64,000 nucleotides of DNA, taken from the NCBI GenBank assembly GCA_036825615.1, contig DAISXY010000004.1, positions 1 to 64,000 of the forward strand. Reading direction: 5' to 3'. Positions 1 through 7,158 of this stretch are shown here, piece by piece. Numbering within the stretch: position 1 is the first letter of the stretch; every line of letters starts with the position of its first letter. The translations under genes were made by a program, and so were the position numbers. This DNA comes from JAICXG01 sp036825615 (lineage in GTDB: Bacteria; Verrucomicrobiota; Verrucomicrobiia; Chthoniobacterales; UBA10450). A model generated the notes under the pieces. That model was not told where the DNA came from. It was given only the letters and a program-made list of their open reading frames with translations, and did no database searches.

Positions 1-1777
1 TGTTGACCAATGACGCACCGAGACAGGTGGTGAGATTGACGCGCTGCACTTCGCCGCCGCTCAAGGTCCGGGTGGAACGATCGAGGGTGAGATAACCGAC
101 TCCAACTTCGCAAAGATAATTGAGCCGGCTTGCGATCTCGCCGCGCAGCATTGCGGCCGCGGAGTCGTTAGGCGGAATCGTCAGGCTGGCGAGGAAGTCG
201 CGCGCCTGAGAGACCGGGAGGGCGCCGAACTCGGGCAGGGTGAAAGCGATTCCATCCTGCCTGACGAGGCGGTAATTCAAGGTCTCGGGTTGAAATCTTC
301 CGCCGTTGCAGCTGGGGCAGGTGGTGTAAGCGCGGTAGCGGCTGAGCAAGACCCGGACATGCATTTTGTAGGTCTTGCTCTCGAGCCAGCGAAAGAACCC
401 GCGGACGCCGTACCAACGATCGCTCTCGTAATCGTCCTCGGTGTAGCTTTCGCCGCGCTCGCGCGCGGCCGCGACTGACTTCTCCCCGTTGAGGACGAAA
501 TCCTGGTCCGCCTTCGGCAATTCCTCGAACGGGCAGTTGACGTCGATCTCCTCCCGCGCGCAGGCGCGCATCAGGTCCTTTTGCGATTCGCCCATCTCCT
601 CGCCGCGGAAAACACGGACCGCGCCCTGGGCGATCGACAGGGCGCGATCGGGAATGGCGCGATTGAGATCGATCGCAATCGTGCGGCCGAAGCCGCGGCA
701 CTCGGGGCAGGCGCCTAACGGATTGTTAGAGCTGAAGAGACCCGGTGTGGGCGGGCGAATGTCGACGTCGCAATGCGCGCAGTGCCAGCCAGTGGAGAAG
801 GGGCATTCGTGAAGGGTGGATCGTGAATCGTGAATCGGCGGCAAGGCGATGACGTTGATCTTGCCTTTGCCGAAACGGAGCGCGGTTTCGAGCGATTCGA
901 TGAGCCGGGCGCGGTTTTCTTCCGAAATCGTGAGCCGGTCCTGGATAACCTGGACGCGCGCGCCGAGGCGAAGGTTTTTCGGCGCGGCATCGACGCGGAT
1001 GATTTCGCCATTGAGCCAGATCCGGAGATAGCCTTGCTGCTGGAGGAATTGGAAGAATTCGTCGGGCGCGGTTTTTGGCGGGACTGCGATCCAAAAGGTA
1101 ATCAGAACTTCATCCCGTGCGGAGCGCAGCGGAGTCGAGGAATCCGGCGACGGCAGCGAGGGAGTTTCGACTCCGCGGTTTAAGGATTTTTCGCGGGATC
1201 CTTCGACTGCGTTCCGCTCCGCTGCACTCCGCTCAGGATGACGGGAGCCTGAGGAGTCGTTAGGGCGAAACTGCGCCAGGACTTCGTCCGCGATTGATTT
1301 CGCGGTTTCGGGGCGAATCTCGCGGCCGCAACTTGGGCAAAAGGCGCGCGCCACCCGCGGCATCAACAATTTCAGATAATCGTTGATCTCGGTCATGGTG
1401 CCGACGGTGGAGCGCGAGCTTTTTACCGGGTTGGATTGCTCGATCGCGATCGCCGGCGGGATGCCGCGGATCTCATCCACCCGTGGCTTGTCCATGCGCT
1501 CGAGAAATTGCCGGGTGTATGGGCTGAAGGTCTCGACGTAACGGCGCTGGCCTTCGGCGTAAATGGTTTCGAAGGCGAGGCTCGATTTGCCGCTGCCGCT
1601 CGGGCCGGTGACGACCGTCAATTTCCCCAGCGGGAGATCCAAATCGAAGCCCTTGAGATTGTTCTGGCGGGCGCCGCGAATTTCGACGCAAGGTTCGGCT
1701 GGCGGGTGGCGGCGCAAGGGCGCGCCGGCTCCAAGCGGCGCGACAACGCACGGTTTTTTGCCGTTGATGGAAGCCAC
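1..1777 (-). CDS. uvrA: Excinuclease ABC subunit A, C-terminal part beyond window
   Basis: UvrA is the ATP-driven damage-recognition subunit of nucleotide excision repair. About 592 codons are present and the frame runs off the left edge. Visible are a Walker A motif GPSGSGKSS near residue 58, the following SLAFETIYAEGQRRYVE block, a Cys-pair zinc element starting FCPSCG near residue 140, a second Cys-rich module (HCAHC, then CPEC) near 320-350, and the ABC signature LSGGEVQR near residue 573. The motifs FSPYTRQFLERMDKP and PPAIAIEQSNP look like the divergent UvrA class seen in Chlamydiae, Verrucomicrobia and some proteobacterial UvrA2 proteins (family knowledge). The start chosen is GTG at 1777; the frame is open a little further upstream, so this is uncertain. 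Two repeat sequences are inserted in frame: an inverted-repeat element at 1110-1242 and a heptamer run at 816-838. Both lengthen the protein without breaking it. Confidence 0.93.
   Translation of the reverse strand, partial: MASINGKKPCVVAPLGAGAPLRRHPPAEPCVEIRGARQNNLKGFDLDLPLGKLTVVTGPSGSGKSSLAFETIYAEGQRRYVETFSPYTRQFLERMDKPRVDEIRGIPPAIAIEQSNPVKSSRSTVGTMTEINDYLKLLMPRVARAFCPSCGREIRPETAKSIADEVLAQFRPNDSSGSRHPERSAAERNAVEGSREKSLNRGVETPSLPSPDSSTPLRSARDEVLITFWIAVPPKTAPDEFFQFLQQQGYLRIWLNGEIIRVDAAPKNLRLGARVQVIQDRLTISEENRARLIESLETALRFGKGKINVIALPPIHDSRSTLHECPFSTGWHCAHCDVDIRPPTPGLFSSNNPLGACPECRGFGRTIAIDLNRAIPDRALSIAQGAVRVFRGEEMGESQKDLMRACAREEIDVNCPFEELPKADQDFVLNGEKSVAAARERGESYTEDDYESDRWYGVRGFFRWLESKTYKMHVRVLLSRYRAYTTCPSCNGGRFQPETLNYRLVRQDGIAFTLPEFGALPVSQARDFLASLTIPPNDSAAAMLRGEIASRLNYLCEVGVGYLTLDRSTRTLSGGEVQRVNLTTCLGASLVN
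816..838. repeat. Heptamer repeat (TGAATCG)n inside uvrA
   Basis: The run GTGGATCGTGAATCGTGAATCG repeats with period seven. It is translated on the minus strand as IHDSRSTL within UvrA. The same leading sequence GTGGATCGTGA recurs at 32209 and 36026. Confidence 0.7.
1110..1242. repeat. Inverted-repeat element A, copy 1 (inside uvrA)
   Basis: The left end reads CATCCCGTGCGGAGCGCAGC and the right end finishes with CGCTCAGGATGAC. The two ends are imperfect inverted copies of the consensus GTCATCCCGAGCG. This is one of six related elements in the window and it adds about 45 codons to uvrA in frame, encoding residues such as HPERSAAERNAVEGSR. Confidence 0.8.
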
Positions 1778-1867
1778 TGACGATAATCGTTGCGCCGACC
1801 GGAAAGCGCAAACGACATGTTCAGATGAACTGGAGGTATTCGATCCGCTGGAGAAGGGTCGGCGAGC

Positions 1868-3040
1868 TTAGGTGGCGACCAGCTGGCGCAGGTTGCGCAC
1901 GATTCGTGGCAGGATTTCGAGCACCTTGTCCAGCTCCGGCTCGGTGTTAAAGCGGCCGAAAGAAAATCGCATGCTGCTGCGCGCCCGCTCGCTGGAGAAA
2001 TGCATCGCGCGCAGGACATGGGAAGGCTGGACCGCGCCCGTGGTGCAGGACGAGCCTAACGAACAGCAAATTCCTGCCTGATCGAGCTTGAGCAGGATGG
2101 CCTGCGCGTCCACGCCGGTGAAAGCAAGATTCGAGGTGTTAGGCAGGCGCGCGTTTGGATCGCCGTTGACCTGCACGTCTTCCAGCTCGGCGAGCAGGGT
2201 CTTTTCAAACCGGTCGCGCAAGGCGAGGACGCGCGTGTTTTCCTCCTCGAGCGTTTCGACAGCCAGCTCGGCGGCTTTTCCGAGTCCGACGATCGAAGCG
2301 ACGTTGTCGGTTCCGGCCCGCCGGCCGTTCTCCTGCGGCCCGCCGACGATGAGCGGCTGAAAGCGCGCCTTGCGGTTGACGTAAAGCGCGCCGACGCCTT
2401 TGGGCGCATGCAATTTGTGACCGGAGAGAGAGAGGAAATGAATGGGCAAATCAGCGAGATCGATCGCCATTTTCCCGACTGCCTGGACCGCGTCGGTGTG
2501 AAAGAAGACGCCGCGGGCGCGGCAGATCTCGGCCACTTTTTTGACCGGGTAAATGACGCCGATTTCGTTGTTCGCCCACATCACGGAAACAATTGCCGTA
2601 TCGGGGCGGATTGCGGCTTCGATTTCCTCGACGTCTACGCGCCCCTGCTCATCGACCGGCACGACCGTGACCTGACAGCCGCGCCTAACGACGGCTTCGC
2701 AATAATTGAGGACCGCGTTGTGCTCGACCGCAGTGGTGACGACATGGCGCCGATCAGGCGACATCTGGAGGGCGGAATGAATCGCGGCGTTGTCCGATTC
2801 CGTGCCGCAACTGGTGAAGACGATTTCGTTAGGCTGACACCCGAGCATGGCCGCGACGCGCTCGCGCGCGAGATTGGTGGCTTCTTTGACCTGCGCGCCA
2901 AAGCGGTGCGAGCCCGACGGGTTGCCATAGCGCGAAGTGAGGAAAGGCATCATCTCCTCGAGGACCGCGGGATCAATCCGGGTGCTGGAGTTGTTATCGA
3001 GGTAAATCACTTCGGCTTCGGTCGACATCGCTTGCTTCAT
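1868..3040 (-). CDS. nifS: Cysteine desulfurase, NifS/IscS family
   Basis: This is a PLP-dependent enzyme that releases sulfur from L-cysteine as a protein persulfide for Fe-S cluster, tRNA thiolation or selenium metabolism. It has 390 residues. It opens with the family signature VIYLDNNSSTRIDP. The PLP lysine lies in SLSGHKLHAPKG, and the catalytic cysteine loop reads CCSLGSSCTTGAVQPSHVLRAM. An upstream in-frame extension to 3265 exists, but ATG at 3040 overlaps the stop of the preceding LAB_N gene as ATGA, which decides the start (a second ATG at 3028 is possible). Which sulfur acceptor it serves is not shown. The nearby selenocysteine locus makes selenium delivery a conceivable extra role, but that is inference. 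Confidence 0.93.
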   Translation of the reverse strand: MKQAMSTEAEVIYLDNNSSTRIDPAVLEEMMPFLTSRYGNPSGSHRFGAQVKEATNLARERVAAMLGCQPNEIVFTSCGTESDNAAIHSALQMSPDRRHVVTTAVEHNAVLNYCEAVVRRGCQVTVVPVDEQGRVDVEEIEAAIRPDTAIVSVMWANNEIGVIYPVKKVAEICRARGVFFHTDAVQAVGKMAIDLADLPIHFLSLSGHKLHAPKGVGALYVNRKARFQPLIVGGPQENGRRAGTDNVASIVGLGKAAELAVETLEEENTRVLALRDRFEKTLLAELEDVQVNGDPNARLPNTSNLAFTGVDAQAILLKLDQAGICCSLGSSCTTGAVQPSHVLRAMHFSSERARSSMRFSFGRFNTEPELDKVLEILPRIVRNLRQLVAT

Positions 3041-3387
3041 TCTTCGGGCCGCGGTTCGGCGCCTGGATGTTGCGCTTTGCGGCGGGTCCAGCGGAAGTAT
3101 AAATTTCGCAGATAAATCGGCAACGGCAGCGCGGTCTGGAGGACGCCGACGGAATCGTGGCGGTAGATCGCGAAATAACTCAGGGTGAGGATCGAGCCGA
3201 GCGCGCTGCATTCCCAAAATCCGAACGGAATCACGCTCTTTCGCGCCCGCTCCGAAGCGATCCATTGAATGAGGAACCGGAGGCCGAAAATGATGCTGCC
3301 GGTGAGCCCGACGATCTTCCAGGGATTGAGGGTGATGTGGAAAAACTCGGTTGCGGCAAGCAGTTCAGGAACGTGCATAACGGGCAA
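3037..3387 (-). CDS. Small membrane protein with LAB_N (lipid A biosynthesis N-terminal) domain
   Basis: This is a 116-residue protein with three probable membrane segments and the LAB_N-type features GLTGSIIFGLRFLIQWIASER and FWECSALGSILTLSYFAIYR. In other bacteria this domain is found at the N-terminus of lipid-A-disaccharide synthase-linked proteins or alone; its precise function is unsettled. Here it stands alone and its stop overlaps the start of the cysteine desulfurase gene by four bases, so the two are probably cotranscribed. The tail QHPGAEPRPEE is charged and cytoplasmic-looking. Confidence 0.75.
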   Translation of the reverse strand: MPVMHVPELLAATEFFHITLNPWKIVGLTGSIIFGLRFLIQWIASERARKSVIPFGFWECSALGSILTLSYFAIYRHDSVGVLQTALPLPIYLRNLYFRWTRRKAQHPGAEPRPEE

Positions 3388-3437
3388 CGGTTGGTTAGAA
3401 CCGGGCTCGGCGACAGCTTTTTTTCCGCGCGACAGCC

Positions 3438-3555
3438 GTCATCCCGAGCGCAGCCGAGCGATCCGTGGAGTGACCGTGAACCCTGGGGTCGGAGCAGATC
3501 GCGTGGCACGCGCAAGGTACGCTCCGCGGGATCCTTCGACTTCGCTCAGAATGAC
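3438..3555. repeat. Inverted-repeat element A, copy 2 (intergenic)
   Basis: It begins GTCATCCCGAGCGCAGCCGA and ends with GGGATCCTTCGACTTCGCTC then AGAATGAC, the inverted counterpart of its start. It fills most of the 220-base gap between the divergent LAB_N gene and hisC, so it must lie in or next to their promoters. Confidence 0.85.
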
Positions 3556-3608
3556 ACGGCTCGGCGGCGGCTGTTCAATCGCGCAAAAGCTCGTTAGACT
3601 TGCCGCCG

Positions 3609-4706
3609 ATGGATCCAATCTGGGATTTGGCGAGTCCGCATTTGCGCGAGCTTGCAGTCTACGAGCCAGGTAAGCCGATCGAAGAGACCGCGCGCGAACT
3701 CGGTTTGCATCCGGAGGAGATCATCAAGCTCGCCTCGAACGAGAATCCGCTCGGACCCTCGGACAAGGTCCGGGCAGCGATCGAAGCGGCGGCTGCGGAA
3801 GCAAATTTTTATCCCGACGGCGGGGCTTACTCTCTGCGTCGCGTGATCGCCGAGAGCCTGGAACTCGCGCCGGAGAACATCATTTTTGGAAACGGCTCGA
3901 ACGAGGTGATTGAATTTGTCGGCCATGCTTTTCTTCATTCGGGCGCGGAAATCGTGACTTCGCAAAATGCGTTCGTCGCTTATCGCCTGGTCGCGGGGCT
4001 GTTCGGGGCAAAAGTGATCGCCGTTCCCGACCGGGATTACCGCTTCGACCTCGAGGCGATGGCCGAGGCCATCACGCCCCGCACCCGCGCGGTCTTCGTC
4101 GCGAATCCAAACAACCCGACTGGCACGCTCGTTGGGCAGGAGACGATCGGCCATTTCATGCACCGCGTTCCTGAGGAGGTGGTGGTCGTGTTTGACGAAG
4201 CCTATTACGAATACCTCGACCAGCCGCCCGACACGCTCCGGTTCGTCAGGCAAGAGCGGAACGTCGTGGTCCTGCGCACCTTCTCAAAAATTCACGGCCT
4301 CGCGGGCGCACGACTCGGTTATGGGATGGCGCGGCCGGAGTTGATCCGGGTTCTGCAAAAGACGCGCCAACCGTTCAACGTGAATGGCCTGGTGCAGGCT
4401 GGAGCGCTCCCGGCGCTGGGTGATTTGGAGCATCAGCGCATGACGAAAAAACTGACCGATGAAGGCCGCGCCTACTTCGAGAATGAATTTCGCAAGATGA
4501 GATTAACCTTCGTTCCCAGTGTCGCGAATTTCGTTCTCGTGAAGGTGGGCGACGGCAGGACGGTTTTTGAAAAGATGTTGCGCAAAGGTGTGATCGTGCG
4601 CCCGATGAATGGCTACCCACTCCCGGAGTGGGTGCGGATTTCCGTGGGCACGAAAGAACAAAACCAGCGCTGCATTGCGGCCCTCGCGACAGTGCTGCGA
4701 GCATGA
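3609..4706 (+). CDS. hisC: Histidinol-phosphate aminotransferase
   Basis: HisC transaminates imidazole-acetol phosphate with glutamate in histidine biosynthesis, and some homologues act on aromatic amino acids. The 365-residue protein shows the family landmarks IIKLASNENPLGPS near the N-terminus, NGSNEVIEF, the substrate loop FVANPNNPTGT, DEAYYEY, and the PLP lysine in TFSKIHGLAGARLGYG near residue 227. ATG at 3609 is preferred over an upstream TTG at 3600. The stop overlaps the start of mnmE as ATGA, making this the first gene of a three-gene coupled operon with mnmE and pyrD. No other his genes are in the window. Confidence 0.95.
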   Translation: MDPIWDLASPHLRELAVYEPGKPIEETARELGLHPEEIIKLASNENPLGPSDKVRAAIEAAAAEANFYPDGGAYSLRRVIAESLELAPENIIFGNGSNEVIEFVGHAFLHSGAEIVTSQNAFVAYRLVAGLFGAKVIAVPDRDYRFDLEAMAEAITPRTRAVFVANPNNPTGTLVGQETIGHFMHRVPEEVVVVFDEAYYEYLDQPPDTLRFVRQERNVVVLRTFSKIHGLAGARLGYGMARPELIRVLQKTRQPFNVNGLVQAGALPALGDLEHQRMTKKLTDEGRAYFENEFRKMRLTFVPSVANFVLVKVGDGRTVFEKMLRKGVIVRPMNGYPLPEWVRISVGTKEQNQRCIAALATVLRA

Positions 4707-6055
4707 TCGCCGGCGAGACCACCGCGACGATCGCCGCGGTCGCGACGCCGCCGGGGGAAGGCGCGATCGCCATCGTCAGGCTTTCGGGGCCGCACGCGAT
4801 CGCAGTGGCCGACGCTGTTTTTCGCGGGAAGAAAAAACTGTCCGCGATGGAATCACACCGGCAACAGTTCGGCGCGATTGTGGAAGACGACCGCGTCATC
4901 GATGAGGCGCTGGTGGCGGTTCATCGCGCGCCTCAGAGTTACACCGGCGAAGACGTGGTCGAGATCAGTTGCCATGGCGGAGTGCTGGTGACGGCGCGGG
5001 TGTATGAGGCGTGTCTCCATGCCGGGGCGCGCGCGGCGCGGGCGGGAGAATTTACTGAACGAGCCTTTCTTAACGGCAAACTCGATCTGACCCAGGCGGA
5101 AGCAGTGATCGATTTGATCCGAGCGCAAACCGATCTGGCCCTGCGCTCGGCCGCAGAACAGCTCGAAGGCCGCCTCGGCGAAAAGATTTCGCAATTGCGC
5201 GAGGAGTTGATCGCCCTTGTCGCCAACCTCGAGGCCTACATCGACTTTCCCGAGGAAGATATTGAGCCCGATGTCGGAGCGGCCTTTCTCGCCCGGCTCG
5301 ATGCAATTCGCGACCAGATCAAAGCACTGCTCGCGACCGCCGAGCAGGGGCGAATCTTTCGCGAAGGGGTGCGGGTCGTAATCTACGGGGCAACGAACGC
5401 CGGGAAATCGAGCCTGCTAAATCGGCTCCTCGGTTTTCCCCGCGCGATCGTGAGCGCAATGCCCGGCACCACCCGCGACACGCTCGAGGAAATGATTAAC
5501 CTGCGCGGGATCGCGCTGCGGCTCACCGACACAGCCGGATTGCGCGAAGGTGAAATGGACGCGGTTGAGAACGAAGGGATCGCGCGGACGGAGCGTTCGC
5601 TGGCAAACGCCGATCTCTTATTGCACCTGGTCGACGCCAGTGCGCCCGCGCCGCCGCACTTTCAAACCCGTTCGGATGATCTGCGTGAACTGCTTCTTCT
5701 GAACAAAAGCGACCTGCCTGAGCACCCCGACTGGCGTGAGATCGATGCGCTTCGAATCTGCTGCATCTCGGAAGATGGTTTGCGCGGATTGGAGGAGAAA
5801 ATCCTGGGACGAGTGAGCGCACAACGGTGGGATGTGCCGAGTGCGGTCGCGATCAATGCTCGGCATCGCGATTGCCTGCGGCGCGCCCTCGCAGCCGTGG
5901 AGGCTGCGCGGAACGGGCTCGAGCAAAATCTGCCGCCGGAATTGGTCGCGGTCGACCTGCGCGCGGCACTCGGAGCCGTCGGCGAAGTAATCGGGCATGC
6001 GAACATGGAAGAGATTCTCGACGCACTGTTTGCCACTTTCTGCATCGGGAAATGA
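4703..6055 (+). CDS. mnmE: tRNA modification GTPase MnmE (TrmE)
   Basis: MnmE, with MnmG, installs the carboxymethylaminomethyl group on wobble uridines of tRNAs. The 450-residue protein has the N-terminal folate-binding domain (IAAVATPPGEGAIAIVRLSG, then SYTGEDVVEISCHGG). A central G domain begins near residue 229 with GATNAGKSSLLNRLLG, followed by DTAGLREG and NKSD. The C-terminus is CIGK, the hallmark tetrapeptide with the catalytic cysteine. The longer in-frame start at 4628 lies inside hisC; ATG at 4703 overlaps the hisC stop as ATGA and matches family length. Confidence 0.96.
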   Translation: MIAGETTATIAAVATPPGEGAIAIVRLSGPHAIAVADAVFRGKKKLSAMESHRQQFGAIVEDDRVIDEALVAVHRAPQSYTGEDVVEISCHGGVLVTARVYEACLHAGARAARAGEFTERAFLNGKLDLTQAEAVIDLIRAQTDLALRSAAEQLEGRLGEKISQLREELIALVANLEAYIDFPEEDIEPDVGAAFLARLDAIRDQIKALLATAEQGRIFREGVRVVIYGATNAGKSSLLNRLLGFPRAIVSAMPGTTRDTLEEMINLRGIALRLTDTAGLREGEMDAVENEGIARTERSLANADLLLHLVDASAPAPPHFQTRSDDLRELLLLNKSDLPEHPDWREIDALRICCISEDGLRGLEEKILGRVSAQRWDVPSAVAINARHRDCLRRALAAVEAARNGLEQNLPPELVAVDLRAALGAVGEVIGHANMEEILDALFATFCIGK

Positions 6056-7074
6056 CTCACGGGAGGAGTGCTTACTACGAGAGGTTCGTCAGGCCAATTC
6101 TCTTCCGGCTTGACCCGGAGACGGCGCATCATCTCACCCTTCGTCTCCTGGCTGCAGCACCGTTTATCCCCGGCGGGCTCGCACTCTTGCGTTCCTTTGC
6201 GCCGCCGCCCCGACCACGCTCCGTCTTCGGGCTGCATTTCCGCAACCCCGTCGGGCTGGCTGCGGGATTTGATAAGAATGGCGTCGCGATTCCCGCCTTG
6301 GAAGCGCTGGGCTTCGGGTTCGTCGAGATCGGGACCGTAACCGCGCAACCGCAGCCCGGAAATCCGCGGCCGCGAATCTTTCGCTATCCAAACAAGCAGG
6401 CGATCGTGAACCGGCTCGGGTTTAACAACGATGGCGCGGACGCGGTAGCGGATCGCCTCCGGCGACTACGCAGTAGCCGTTTCCGACCTTCGATCCCGAT
6501 CGGAATCAACATCGGCAAGAGCAAGATCACTCCACTGGAAAGAGCGCCAGAGGATTATGTCTATTCGTTTCGCCGCCTTCAGGAGTGGGCCGATTACATC
6601 GCGCTCAACATCAGCTCACCAAACACGCCCGGCTTGCGGCTGCTTCAGGAAGAGCGCGCACTTGTGGAACTCCTCCGTGCCATCAGAGCCGAAAATGCGC
6701 AGCTGCCTTCTCCAAAACCGATCTTGCTCAAGCTCGCGCCTGACTTAAGCGATAACGCTTGGGCGCGCCTCGCCGGCATCTGCGAAGAATTCGCTCTCGC
6801 CGGCATCATTGCCACGAACACGACCTTGGACCACAGCGGGCTAAAGCCTGAAGCCGATGAAGCCGGAGGCTTGAGCGGGGAACCGTTGCGAGCGCGTTCG
6901 ACCAGAGCAATCGAGCTCCTGCGCCGCAGCACCCAGCTGCCGATCATTGGCGGCGGCGGGATCAGCGGGCGGGAGTCCGCGGAGGAAAAGCTCCGTGTCG
7001 GGGCGAATTTGGTCCAGGTCTACACGGGACTGATCTATCGCGGTCCAGGTCTGCTGCGCGTGATCGCAGCGTAG
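6052..7074 (+). CDS. pyrD: Dihydroorotate dehydrogenase (quinone), class 2
   Basis: PyrD oxidises dihydroorotate to orotate with quinone as acceptor at the inner membrane, in pyrimidine synthesis. The 340-residue protein has the amphipathic N-terminal helical segment of class 2 enzymes (YERFVRPILFRLDPETAHHL). It also has the FMN and substrate motifs NRLGFNNDGADA, GINIGKSK, LNISSPNTPGLR (catalytic serine) and IIATNTTLD, and the C-terminal phosphate-binding block GGGGISG, then GANLVQVYTGLIYRGPGL. ATG at 6052 overlaps the mnmE stop as ATGA. Much longer upstream starts in this frame lie inside mnmE and are rejected. Confidence 0.95.
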   Translation: MTHGRSAYYERFVRPILFRLDPETAHHLTLRLLAAAPFIPGGLALLRSFAPPPRPRSVFGLHFRNPVGLAAGFDKNGVAIPALEALGFGFVEIGTVTAQPQPGNPRPRIFRYPNKQAIVNRLGFNNDGADAVADRLRRLRSSRFRPSIPIGINIGKSKITPLERAPEDYVYSFRRLQEWADYIALNISSPNTPGLRLLQEERALVELLRAIRAENAQLPSPKPILLKLAPDLSDNAWARLAGICEEFALAGIIATNTTLDHSGLKPEADEAGGLSGEPLRARSTRAIELLRRSTQLPIIGGGGISGRESAEEKLRVGANLVQVYTGLIYRGPGLLRVIAA

Positions 7075-7130
7075 GCGATCAGGAGCCGCAAGGGGCAGGA
7101 AATACGGAGGGAAGCGGCATGGTGTCTGCT

Positions 7131-7136
7131 TATAAT
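7131..7136 (+). promoter_or_regulatory. Possible -10 promoter element upstream of the PT-repeat protein
   Basis: A perfect TATAAT lies within a sharply AT-rich islet (TATAATTATTATAATC) in otherwise GC-rich DNA, 22 bases before the start codon at 7159. No convincing -35 box is visible 17 bases upstream, so this is tentative. Confidence 0.4.
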
Positions 7137-7158
7137 TATTATAATCAGTCTAAATCCC

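Noticed and set aside
3438..3555. Insertion sequence with lost transposase
   Set aside because: All six element A copies are 100-150 bp with no coding remnant and no clear target duplication; they fit REP/MITE-type repeats better.
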